Shown: in pieces, positions 36,901 to 45,723 of the stretch
Layout of the letters: the number at the start of each line of letters is the position of its first letter
How positions within the stretch are numbered: the first letter of the stretch is position 1
The notes under the pieces: generated by a model
Database searches by the model: none
Told to the model about the DNA's origin: nothing
Seen by the model: the letters and a program-made list of their open reading frames with translations, nothing else
DNA from: an uncultured Chthonomonas sp.
Lineage (GTDB): Bacteria; Armatimonadota; Chthonomonadetes; Chthonomonadales; Chthonomonadaceae
Direction: 5' to 3'
DNA length: 54,640 bases
Assembly (NCBI GenBank): GCA_903859705.1
Contig: CAIONQ010000098.1
Location: 1 to 54,640, forward strand
Position numbers and translations under genes: made by a program

Positions 36901-38141
36901 GACAGACACCTGCGTAGGTAGGTGAGATAAAGTGGGCAACGAACTGTTGTATGAGTCGGTGCCTCTCCGGCAAGAACTCCAGCACTTTTCAGTCGTGCAA
37001 ACACATCAACGGGGCAAGGTTTTCCCGAGATCACCATGCTAACTGCAGCCTCTAGCTCCGGTACTGCCTGCACGAACAACCGAACTCTAAGCAAGTGATC
37101 AGCAAGTACCCCTGTTTCTTGATCAGCTGTTGCTAGCAACTCTTCGTATGTTAATGAACCATTTGCCAGTAAAGACAGGCATCTTTGTGCGAGGAATGGG
37201 TGCCCTCCAAGGAGTCCATGTAGAGTGCGAATATCTGCCTCTTGCAGCACACCATCATAGCGTGCATTTAGGGTTTGTAAATCTGCTAGTGTAAAATCAG
37301 CTGTCAAAACACGAACACCAACGTTAAACGGTGATTTGTTTATGTCGCGGATATAATGGTGTGCCTCTGTGGCACACGCAAGTATGAGGCTCAAGCGATT
37401 CCATGGCTTTTGTGGTTCGAACGCACGCTTTTCGTGCCACGATCGAATCATGGCAAATAACTCTGTCTGCCAGTCACTGCCAAAAATACGATCGATACCA
37501 TCAAGTCCCCATAGTAATGGAGCTTTGCTTCTAGTGAGCACGTGTCTATGCAAATACCGTTCCAGATTAGTATGTGGACCAAGTGATGAATTCCACACGT
37601 TGTCGGGCATTGTGACAAGTTCTAGTTCTTCTGCTATCGAACGTGCCATCCGTAAGCACACGGATTCCATCGAGTGCAGATCGGCCTCAGAAAACTGGTC
37701 AAAATTGGTGACTAATGCATCAAAGCCGCATGTTCTGCTGTGCTGAATTCCTCGTGCCATCAAGGAGGACTTACCCGTTTGCCTTGGGCCTTTAATCAAT
37801 ACGAGGCTCTCATGCCGATCAATTGCTGCGAACACAAGGCCATCAGCATCACGCTGTATGTAATGGTTTGAAAGGACTGGCACAGCTCCACCTATTGGTG
37901 GGGTAGCTGGTTGAACTTCACATGCATGAATACTCTTATCCGTTTCTCTTATGCCTTTTCCCAATTCAACCATTAGCTGAGGTGGAGCGAGCTTATATTG
38001 TTGGTGAAATATCGTTGCGCATTGCGCGAATGTCCGCAACGCCGCCACGCGCTCTCCACAATCGACCTGTGACTGCATAAGAGCAATCCATGCCCACTCC
38101 TCAGCTGGCCGCCACTTAATATATCGATCAAGAGTCGTCAA
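36897..38141 (-). CDS. Truncated-BTAD/AAA-like ATPase, Walker B glutamate missing
   Basis: 414 residues from TTG 38141, overlapping the upstream stop by 4 bases (TTGA). Residues about 1-66 (RYIKWRPAEEWAWIALMQSQ, VAALRTFAQC) look like the end of a bacterial transcriptional activator domain (BTAD), without its winged helix. Then comes the AAA-like domain: Walker A KGPRQTGKSS (K124) and Walker B LLWGLDGIDRIF, where the residue after the aspartate is glycine instead of glutamate. It is a paralogue of the following gene, with the same later motifs (FTLADLQTL, LLGGHPFLAQRC). It may bind ATP but hydrolyse it poorly. Confidence 0.8.
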   Translation of the reverse strand: MTTLDRYIKWRPAEEWAWIALMQSQVDCGERVAALRTFAQCATIFHQQYKLAPPQLMVELGKGIRETDKSIHACEVQPATPPIGGAVPVLSNHYIQRDADGLVFAAIDRHESLVLIKGPRQTGKSSLMARGIQHSRTCGFDALVTNFDQFSEADLHSMESVCLRMARSIAEELELVTMPDNVWNSSLGPHTNLERYLHRHVLTRSKAPLLWGLDGIDRIFGSDWQTELFAMIRSWHEKRAFEPQKPWNRLSLILACATEAHHYIRDINKSPFNVGVRVLTADFTLADLQTLNARYDGVLQEADIRTLHGLLGGHPFLAQRCLSLLANGSLTYEELLATADQETGVLADHLLRVRLFVQAVPELEAAVSMVISGKPCPVDVFARLKSAGVLAGEAPTHTTVRCPLYLTYLRRCLS

Positions 38142-38458
38142 TGCTGTCTTATGATCACTTGCTGAAAGTGCACTTTCACAATAGCCTTACTTGCTTTTGT
38201 ACAGAGATCTCGTGTTCCATAGGTCGCAGGAATGTCCATATCGCCATAGGGAGACGCTGACTTGAAAACTACTGACTTTGATGCAACATGCGCTTTGTTG
38301 GCATTGTCCGCATGTCTATATGCTATTGCCCCGACTGATGCGAGTACCACAATCAGGACGAGCACAATGATAGCGCGAAAGGATCCACCCTGAGAAGTAG
38401 GATGTTTGCCTGTTGTCGCACCACGCTGGTCTCTCGACCTTGAAATAACTGTTGGCAT
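38138..38458 (-). CDS. Small single-pass membrane protein opening the AAA/WD40 operon
   Basis: 106 residues. A basic N-terminus is followed by one strong transmembrane helix (AIIVLVLIVVLASVGAIAY, about residues 29-47) and a 55-residue external or periplasmic tail with one cysteine. No known domain. The stop overlaps the next start (TTGA), so it is co-translated with the ATPases. GAGAGG about 12 bases upstream can serve as RBS. It could be the membrane partner or sensor of the complex; function unknown. Confidence 0.6.
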   Translation of the reverse strand: MPTVISRSRDQRGATTGKHPTSQGGSFRAIIVLVLIVVLASVGAIAYRHADNANKAHVASKSVVFKSASPYGDMDIPATYGTRDLCTKASKAIVKVHFQQVIIRQH

Positions 38459-38907
38459 TTCGAACGCTGTCCTCTCTCACAAAAAGTGTTAGTTTACGGT
38501 CGAGTTCGACGGGGTTTGACCACGGTATTGTTGTGAATAAGTCCTGCAGCGCCGTCGATAGCTGCAGGCTACTTGTAGAGTAACACAATGCTCAAAACCG
38601 GTGTGTGACGTAAATGTTACCAAACTGAACTTGGGAGAGGGCATTTGTATGTCAAGACTAATGCACGTGACAATCATGTGTGCTTTTTGATAGCGGTGCA
38701 CGGGTTATAGTTACTCTGTCAGGCATTCTTCAGTCTGCTTTTGCCCGTGTGTGGTTTACTGCCTGTATCAGCAACTGACTTCTTGCTAAGCTTACGCATG
38801 GTGACACTGCAACGGCATTTCGTGACGCATCCTTCTGATGCATTCCGTGCTTCAGCTCGCGACTAGACTAAATTGCATAGAGCTTGGTGGATCGGGGAGG
38901 CGGGGAT
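38459..38907. other. Upstream region of the AAA/WD40 operon
   Basis: No credible gene is seen. It contains the inverted repeat at 38543-38568 described separately and must hold the operon's promoter. Other weak frames here have no support. Confidence 0.45.
38543..38568. promoter_or_regulatory. Inverted repeat upstream of the AAA/WD40 operon
   Basis: CCTGCAGC and GCTGCAGG (8 bp each, 10 apart) lie about 85 bases before the first start codon. They may be an operator. Confidence 0.4.
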
Positions 38908-39825
38908 CTATTCGCCGTATTGTCGATCTTCTTCTGCGGCCATCTTTGCTTCGCGCCGTCTCTCAGTTACCCATTTTCGGTCTGTGCGGCTCAGTGGTAG
39001 GTGTTGCATATCTGAGATCATGCGGCCAGCTATGGCATCTGCGAACCACAGGTTTACATCTGGCCCTGCAATGCCACTAACATACCTGCCGCTGGGGCTC
39101 CAGGAGTCTGCAAAGCCATCGCCCGCTGCAGTACCGTTTAGCATTTGCCCATTGGGCAGTATCAGATAAAAGGGAACACATGCCTCCAGGCCATCCACAA
39201 ACATTACGGCCTTCGGCATATGCATATCAATCTTGCGGCCGCCGAATTGAAGCTCTAATTCAGAGATGCAAAGATCGCCGGCGGGGCCATTTGCTATGTG
39301 GGTGAACTCTATGGAGATGCTTTTTGCTTTTGCTGCCGGGAAGCTAACAGCGTGCCAGCCCAGAGCATCTGGCAGTTTAAAGTTTCGTACCAGGGTGCTG
39401 CGCTTTAGCTCCAGCGTAACCCTTATCTCCAATGCACGGTTGTTTTTCAGAAATCGCTTTAGAGATTCGTTGTGCCCGTTCATAATGCGCAGCCCATCTA
39501 ACAAAATGGGCGCGTCTGGCTCCAGTTTAATCCCGTACCTGCTGCCAGATACCTGTTTATCCCACTCTGCAGATGTTGCGCTGTATACCCAGGCAGTATT
39601 GGGGTTTCCATCAAACAGCCTCGAAAGGGGGTATGCGGGCGCACCTACCTCATCATGGTAGGAGTACCTGGTGCCATCATAAAGCTCCTCGCTGGATGAT
39701 ATGCGCCATCCAGGCCACCAGATACTTGCTCCGCTTGCTCCAGCATAAGAGCACAAACAACAGCATGTGCCACAGATGAGTATGGCCATTACATGCCGCA
39801 CAAATTGTTTGTAAATACTCTTCAT
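38908..39825 (-). CDS. Secreted NADase-type glycan-binding-domain protein
   Basis: The 305-residue protein has a signal peptide (VMAILICGTCCCLCSYAGA). Residues about 45-195 match the discoidin-like domain: AYPLSRLFDGNPNTAWVYS, LDGLRIMNGHNESLKRFLKN and GDLCISELELQF. This NADase-type glycan-binding domain is common in secreted bacterial proteins. The C-terminal 100 residues are of unknown role, ending in a charged tail. Start: ATG preceded by GGAAG. Single gene. Confidence 0.75.
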   Translation of the reverse strand: MKSIYKQFVRHVMAILICGTCCCLCSYAGASGASIWWPGWRISSSEELYDGTRYSYHDEVGAPAYPLSRLFDGNPNTAWVYSATSAEWDKQVSGSRYGIKLEPDAPILLDGLRIMNGHNESLKRFLKNNRALEIRVTLELKRSTLVRNFKLPDALGWHAVSFPAAKAKSISIEFTHIANGPAGDLCISELELQFGGRKIDMHMPKAVMFVDGLEACVPFYLILPNGQMLNGTAAGDGFADSWSPSGRYVSGIAGPDVNLWFADAIAGRMISDMQHLPLSRTDRKWVTERRREAKMAAEEDRQYGE

Positions 39826-40091
39826 TAAGCTTCCACTTATATACAGGCGGTCGCAGTTTACATCTTCATCTGACTATATTATACAGATTTTGGAGCTCTG
39901 AATAGCAAAAAACCCTTTAAGAATAATCAAGCCAAACAGTTGAAGGCAATCTGATAATATCTGGGAATTGCATTCAGCAAGGTGCACATTGTTGATTTGG
40001 TGGGAGGTACAGAACAGCCATCTACTGAGGTTACAGGTACTCAGCAGATGGCGTTCTATTTTTGTTCAGCAAGTATGCAGCCTTTGGGCGC
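39826..40091. other. Spacer with a strong hairpin
   Basis: Contains the hairpin 40012-40066; otherwise nothing coding is seen. Confidence 0.5.
40012..40066 (+). terminator. Hairpin with T-rich right side
   Basis: Paired arms GAAC-GCCATCT-CTGAG and complement (about 40012-40029 with 40040-40056, single mismatched bases at 40016/40024/40045) are followed by TATTTTTG. It lies just past the stop of the minus-strand PEP-CTERM gene and probably ends transcription from either side. Confidence 0.6.
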
Positions 40092-40760
40092 CTAACGTAG
40101 TTTAGAACGGCGATTGCGGCGGATGTGTGCGCCAGCCCCAATCAGCGCAAGAGCAAATGCGGGTACAGCTGGCTCTGGAGTAGACCCCGATACAATACCG
40201 TTCACTCTGAGTGAAGGTGCTGTTGCGCTGAAGCCAAGCCATCCATCCGTAGGAAGTTGGGATACTGCATAGCCAAATGCGGTTGTGTTTGCAGCCATGT
40301 ACCAGCTTACCGTTGTGTAGGAGTGAACTGGCGTTAGCACCAGCCAGTAGTGCAGGCCCGGGCTCAGCACTGCGCCTGCGGCAAAATCAATGTTAACCAT
40401 GTGAGCCGGGCTGCCGTATGCGGCTAAACTGGAGGTTGCCAGCACCTGAGTATCATCCGGCGTAGCAAACGAGCCAACATTTATTGTCGCCACAAGAAAA
40501 GGGTCCGAATCCTGGCTCAGAGCAACATCCACGCTGGTAAGCAGGGAATCAACGGATACAGTAAATGGTGAAGCCACGCGTTTGGTAGGGCCAAAACCGC
40601 TGCCTCCGATGGATTCGTGCGTCGAAAAGTCGATGGAATTTCCATCTGCTGGTGAGAAGTTACTGAACAACGTGTCTGCATTTGCAGCCACTCCAAATAA
40701 GGAAACAACCGGAAGAGTTAAACCGATGCGTAGCATCACGTTTGCTAGCTTGTATCGCAT
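40092..40760 (-). CDS. PEP-CTERM sorted protein, choice-of-anchor type
   Basis: The 222-residue protein has a signal peptide (LRIGLTLPVVSLFGVAANA). The middle resembles the choice-of-anchor R beta-sandwich (SPFTVSVDSLLTSVDVALS, LSPGLHYWLVLTP, VSWYMAAN). The tail is STPEPAVPAFALALIGAG followed by a basic end (RRNRRSKLR), the PEP-CTERM plan. It is probably sorted to the surface by an exosortase encoded elsewhere; none is in the window. Downstream of the DUF4352-like gene on the same strand. Confidence 0.8.
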   Translation of the reverse strand: MRYKLANVMLRIGLTLPVVSLFGVAANADTLFSNFSPADGNSIDFSTHESIGGSGFGPTKRVASPFTVSVDSLLTSVDVALSQDSDPFLVATINVGSFATPDDTQVLATSSLAAYGSPAHMVNIDFAAGAVLSPGLHYWLVLTPVHSYTTVSWYMAANTTAFGYAVSQLPTDGWLGFSATAPSLRVNGIVSGSTPEPAVPAFALALIGAGAHIRRNRRSKLR

Positions 40761-40839
40761 TATCTACTCCAGAGCAAAGGTAAATGGAAAGCGGATTCAG
40801 AACCGGGCAATTGGCCAGGCCATATTGCAAACCTGGTTC

Positions 40840-41925
40840 TTATTTTCCAGCCATCGAAGCATCGAATAAGAACTGATGGTGGCTGGGTGAGCCTAAACGG
40901 GCTTGTTTAAAAACCACATTTTTCGGCACCTGAAACGCAACTCGGAAGTTTCTCTCCTCCAGCGCTTCCAGGTTACCTTCCGCATCATCATCTCGTTTCG
41001 GCTTAACAAACCGCGCTGCCGGGTATTTCTCCCCATCGGCATCAATCAACACCATTTGAGAAACAGAGTCTCCCAGATAAAAGCTAAAGATGGCCTGGGG
41101 GGCTTGTTTGGCATTCTTAACGGATACCTCTGCAAACACCCATTGCTTGCCTTCCTCAGCCGCAGCATCTCCAAGTTTCGCAGCTGTGGAGTAACCATTG
41201 AGTTTGAAGTAAAAAGAGTTGCTTGGAACCAGCTGGCCCATAGGAATGATAGCGCCCTTCTCAGCCCATTTTGGCAAGGGGGCAATCACATTCTTAGGGT
41301 CTGGTTTGCCGCCAGCTTCTGCCTCCGTTGCATCGGCAAGAAAGAACCGGATAACCTCTTCACTGGTGCCTTCCCTTCCCTGTTTTAATATCAATTTAAC
41401 CAAACGCGCTGTTTGCGGCATTTTAACTGCCACCATTACTTGCTCAGTGGCTGATTGGCCAAGACCCTGGCCCGGCTTCAAGGTTGGGCTAAATGGTTCG
41501 CCCGGTTTGCTCGCCTGTATGTGTGTTGAACCTTCAAAATTCTGATTCATGCTGTCAACAGCCTGTATTACATGGCCATCGCTATTAAACCAGTTGTCGA
41601 TTTTCCGATTGTTTTTAATCGCGATGTTTAGCACCACAAACTTCTCATCGCCGTTTGTTGCGTCAATGAAATCTGCAAACGGATCAATGGTATAGCGTGC
41701 CGATAGAACCTGGTAGGTAAAGCCACTCTTCAATCCAAATATCTCACCAAATCGGATTGCTGCTCCGGCCATCTGCCCTGCGCCTTTAATTCCAACTGTT
41801 GGGGGCCTGGTGCCTGTTTTTTGTGCTGATTTCTGCTGTGCATCGGCTGGAACCGTAAGAGCGCACGGCAATACCAGAGCAACAATGCCAGTAATGGAGG
41901 CGATGGATTTGGAAAGCGGGAGCAT
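40840..41925 (-). CDS. Secreted protein with two DUF4352-like domains
   Basis: The 361-residue protein has a signal peptide (ITGIVALVLPCALTVPADA). Residues about 70-200 and 230-355 are two beta-sandwich-like halves (YTIDPFADFIDAT, KFVVLNIAIKNNRKI; FYFKLNGYSTAAKL, KQWVFAEVSVKNAK) like DUF4352/telokin domains. No enzyme motif. It precedes the PEP-CTERM gene at 40760 by 79 bases and may be cotranscribed with it. Confidence 0.65.
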   Translation of the reverse strand: MLPLSKSIASITGIVALVLPCALTVPADAQQKSAQKTGTRPPTVGIKGAGQMAGAAIRFGEIFGLKSGFTYQVLSARYTIDPFADFIDATNGDEKFVVLNIAIKNNRKIDNWFNSDGHVIQAVDSMNQNFEGSTHIQASKPGEPFSPTLKPGQGLGQSATEQVMVAVKMPQTARLVKLILKQGREGTSEEVIRFFLADATEAEAGGKPDPKNVIAPLPKWAEKGAIIPMGQLVPSNSFYFKLNGYSTAAKLGDAAAEEGKQWVFAEVSVKNAKQAPQAIFSFYLGDSVSQMVLIDADGEKYPAARFVKPKRDDDAEGNLEALEERNFRVAFQVPKNVVFKQARLGSPSHHQFLFDASMAGK

Positions 41926-42114
41926 GTAACAACCTTTCGTATGGCTGCGTTAATGGGTTAAGAAAATTCAGGTGGGCTGTAAGGTCGAGCTTAATCTGAA
42001 TTATATTGTGGCAATCCGAAATATCTCCGAACAAGGCTACTGAGGGAGGCAGACGTAGGGGTATTATGCAAACTCGGGTCTATTAAAGTTGCGTAAAGCA
42101 GGTGAGGTGAACGT

Positions 42115-45100
42115 TTGGGTGCCAAATTTCGGCTTGAAATAATTGCCGGTATTAAGTTGTTTGTATATAACTGCAACGTGCCCGTGTATGAGCGCGTGGA
42201 TATGAGAGGGCGCAAGGCGCTTCTGCTCTTAATTTACTTATATCTGCACGGACGAGAAGCGGTACCAAGAGATCGTCTGCTGGAGCTGTTTTGGCCGGAA
42301 CATGATGAGGGCTCAGCACGTGATAACCTATCCACAACTCTGGGAGTTGTAAAACGGACACTTGGCAAATTTGCCCCGGATGGCGAGCAAGTGATCAGTG
42401 CCGATCGTGATACTGTTACGTTAAATCATAATAAATTTTCTTCTGATTATGAGGACTTTGAGCTGCTCGTTTCCAGGGCTAATGAGTCTGCAAACCAGCC
42501 TGAACGCATCGCATTTCTTACAGAAGCTCTTGCAGATGGAATTAATAAACCTCTTGAAGGTGTTTACACAGAGTGGGCGGTGGAGTTTCAGGATTCCTTT
42601 ATGGAGAAGTGTTCAGGTGTTGCCGCCGCACTTTTACATCTCAATGCAAACACTGGAGATTTTGCCGCCGTTTGTGAAGTGGCGGATACTGGTATTCGGC
42701 TACAGCCATTTGATGAGCAGTTTTGGCGGGCCAAGATGCGTGCATTGGCAACTCTCGGCAGGCATACCGAGGCGATAGAAACCTACCAGAAACTCACATC
42801 GTTGCTTCGTAGTGAGTTGGATACACAACCCTGCAAAGCATCCATGGAATTGGCACAACGTATTCGTACAGCGCCCGGCCAGTTCTCTGAGCGAGCGCAA
42901 GAAATTACGGCTGGTTCCGATGCTCCACCACAGCCACAAAAGCAAGAAACCGTACAACGTATTGAAGGAAGTGTGCCAGCTCGCCTAACCTCTTTTATTG
43001 GTAGAGATAGCGAACGTGGTACGCTGCAATTGCTGCTAGAAAGTCCTGATAACCGCGCTCGGCTTATTACTCTAACTGGCCCGGGCGGTACAGGCAAAAC
43101 CAGGCTTGCTATCGAGGCCGCACACATCGTTGGGTCGAAGTTCTCGGATGGCGTTCTCTATATTTCATTGGCAGATGTTTATAGTGCTGAAGCTATTCCA
43201 CCGCTAATACTGCACAGTATCGGCGCTTCCGGTACCCAATCAGAACACCTGTATGAAGCCATTAACAATATACTGGGAGCACGCGAACTGCTGCTTGTGC
43301 TTGATAATTTTGAGCAGTTGGTGGAGGAAGCCTCCGGGTTCATTCGATCCCTGCTTGATCGGGTTCCCGGGATAACGATTCTCATTACATCTCGCATCCG
43401 GCTGGAGTTGGAAGGCGAGGTAGAGGTTCATGTATATCCATTGCCAATTCCACATAGCCAATATTCATTGGAGGCACTCTCCCAGTGCTCCAGTGTAAAG
43501 TTGTTTACTGAGCGCGCCAGTGTATCGGCAACTCGCTTCGAGCTCACCGACGAGAATTGCGTGATTGTTGGCCACCTATGCGACCGCCTTGAGGGAATAC
43601 CGCTTGCCATCGAGCTCGCTGCGGCGTGGTGCTCTGTGCTGACAATTGATCAGATACTCACCGGTATGGCGCAGCGCTTTGAGCTAATGAAAAGTAGGCG
43701 GCGCGATGTTTCAAACCGCCACAGAACTCTTTACGATACCATCGGTTGGAGCTACAGGCTTTTGCCGGCGAGCGCCCAGGAGGCCTTTCGGGCACTATCG
43801 GTATTTCATGGTGGCTTTAGTGTAGAACGGCTGCATGATCTATTGAATCGGATGCCTGTGGTGGCTGCCGCGGCAGATGCCAGTGCCGCAAATACAATTT
43901 CAACCCAATCCATTGGTATAGTAGCCGGTCTGGTTTTTGAAATACACGCACATTCGCTGATACGAGCCGAGGAAGCAGCTATTGGCGAATCAAAACAGAT
44001 GCGCTACAGCATGCTGGAATCGCTGCGGGAGTTTGCATGGGAACAGTGTGATGACGGCCAGCGTGCATTGCTGCATCAGCACCATGCTGCCTGCTTTCAG
44101 GCCTGGATCTATTCAATGCGCAGGGAGATGGATAGCGCCTCCGATACGCGTAAGCGAGAGATATTGGATGCCCTTGAACTTGAGATGGATAACCTGCGTG
44201 CGGCCTTACAAACGTTGCTAGATGGCAGTAATGATCCCTCCATAACAGCTCAGATGGCCCTCGATCTCGACTGGCTGTGGATGGTACGCAACTATGCGGC
44301 AGACCGCCGGATGTGGTCGTTCACTGTGCTGGAACGTTTGAAAAACAGCTCAATAAGTGAAGAACAGCTCGATTACTTAACAATAAATGCGGGCCATTTT
44401 CTGGAACGAAACATAATTGTTGAACTGGCCGGTGCCAGAATCCACTCTGCCAGAGCGCAAAATTCTCACCGCAGGCTTGCACATCTGTTAATGCAATACA
44501 CGGGTTTTACGGATGATACCGAGGAAAAGATTGCAGCTGCCACCGAGAGCTTAGAGCTCTACACGGAATTGCGTGATGACTCCAGGGCGAGCCTCGCCCG
44601 GGCATACCTTGCCGGGGTTCACACGCATATAGGTAATTACAGCCAATCCTTGCCACTTCTTGCAAAGTGTCTCCAGTATAGCCGCGATACTGGTGATGAG
44701 TGGAGCACTGCTGTGGTGCTGGCCGCGCATGGGGAAATAGCGGTTGTTCAGGGCAGAATGGCTGAGGCAATAGGGCTATTTACGCAGGCGTTGGCGTTCT
44801 TCGAGCGCATTCAATATCGGCAGCGGATAGGTGGCTTGAACTGCTGGCTGGCGGCCGCCAATGCAGCGCAGGGCAACCTTACAGATGCCGCCGCCAATTT
44901 GGAAATATATATAGAAGAGTTTGTGCGAGATGGCACGTTAACCCGGGTTTGGGAAACGGTGGAAATAGCAGTTCCTGCACTGTTGTGCCTTGGGCATGAT
45001 GCCGTTGCTGAACGTATGATGGAGTATGAAAAGGTGCTTACTGCGGCCTATCCGCATGGTCTCCAACACTATTTACGGGAGCTTACACGGCTGGATTTGC

Positions 45101-45588
45101 ATCAAAATAACCTGGATCGCGCTGTAGTGCGGCATAAGGAGTGGGAGGCATCGCTGGCTGCCAGTGACAACCCTATAGTGCAAGCAGAATGGCGGGTGCT
45201 TGGCACCGTGATTGCCTACAGGCTGGGCGACTTAGAAAGTGCACACCGGGCACTTAGAATGGCAATGCCTCGAATAGCTCGGGAGCACCTCTACATGCTG
45301 CTTTTGGCATGCCTCCCGGCCGTAGGTGCAATTGCAAACAGCATTGGTAGGCATGAAGATGCGGTTTTGTTGTTGGGAGCGTTTACAGGGCTGCATACCG
45401 CCCGTGGCCTTGTGCAAACAACCATTGATCAAACAAACTTTAAGCTTGCATGCGAAAAAGTACAGCGTGAACTCCCATCAGAATCCTATCACAGGTGCTT
45501 GCATGCTGGATCACGCCTGGGATTTGAAGAGGCGTGCCAGTTGGTTAACCGAACGCTGGCAAATTATGTGCAAAACCAGGATGTGTAA
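42115..45588 (+). CDS. SARP-like regulator: winged helix, BTAD, P-loop NTPase, TPR
   Basis: 1157 residues from a TTG (AGGTGAGGTGA upstream; an in-frame TGA at 42103-42105 excludes a longer start). Residues about 1-100 form a winged helix (RGRKALLLLIYLYLHGREAV, ARDNLSTTLGVVKRTL). About 110-255 is the BTAD with paired helices (WRAKMRALATLGRHTEAI). About 295-700 is an NB-ARC/STAND P-loop: GPGGTGKTRLA (K328), LLLVLDNFEQL, ILITSRIRLELEGE. The last 400 residues are TPR-like. Such regulators bind DNA when ligand-released from the ATPase lock. Single gene; signal unknown. Confidence 0.9.
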   Translation: MGAKFRLEIIAGIKLFVYNCNVPVYERVDMRGRKALLLLIYLYLHGREAVPRDRLLELFWPEHDEGSARDNLSTTLGVVKRTLGKFAPDGEQVISADRDTVTLNHNKFSSDYEDFELLVSRANESANQPERIAFLTEALADGINKPLEGVYTEWAVEFQDSFMEKCSGVAAALLHLNANTGDFAAVCEVADTGIRLQPFDEQFWRAKMRALATLGRHTEAIETYQKLTSLLRSELDTQPCKASMELAQRIRTAPGQFSERAQEITAGSDAPPQPQKQETVQRIEGSVPARLTSFIGRDSERGTLQLLLESPDNRARLITLTGPGGTGKTRLAIEAAHIVGSKFSDGVLYISLADVYSAEAIPPLILHSIGASGTQSEHLYEAINNILGARELLLVLDNFEQLVEEASGFIRSLLDRVPGITILITSRIRLELEGEVEVHVYPLPIPHSQYSLEALSQCSSVKLFTERASVSATRFELTDENCVIVGHLCDRLEGIPLAIELAAAWCSVLTIDQILTGMAQRFELMKSRRRDVSNRHRTLYDTIGWSYRLLPASAQEAFRALSVFHGGFSVERLHDLLNRMPVVAAAADASAANTISTQSIGIVAGLVFEIHAHSLIRAEEAAIGESKQMRYSMLESLREFAWEQCDDGQRALLHQHHAACFQAWIYSMRREMDSASDTRKREILDALELEMDNLRAALQTLLDGSNDPSITAQMALDLDWLWMVRNYAADRRMWSFTVLERLKNSSISEEQLDYLTINAGHFLERNIIVELAGARIHSARAQNSHRRLAHLLMQYTGFTDDTEEKIAAATESLELYTELRDDSRASLARAYLAGVHTHIGNYSQSLPLLAKCLQYSRDTGDEWSTAVVLAAHGEIAVVQGRMAEAIGLFTQALAFFERIQYRQRIGGLNCWLAAANAAQGNLTDAAANLEIYIEEFVRDGTLTRVWETVEIAVPALLCLGHDAVAERMMEYEKVLTAAYPHGLQHYLRELTRLDLHQNNLDRAVVRHKEWEASLAASDNPIVQAEWRVLGTVIAYRLGDLESAHRALRMAMPRIAREHLYMLLLACLPAVGAIANSIGRHEDAVLLLGAFTGLHTARGLVQTTIDQTNFKLACEKVQRELPSESYHRCLHAGSRLGFEEACQLVNRTLANYVQNQDV

Positions 45589-45723
45589 TTACCAGCAGAT
45601 TCGGTAAATACCGGCCCACATAATTGTGGCAGCCCCATCGGGATGTGTTCGGAGGTTGTTCGGAGTGGTTCTTTATACTGAGTAATGCGCCGATAATATG
45701 GCGAGACTACATCAGGAGAAGTT

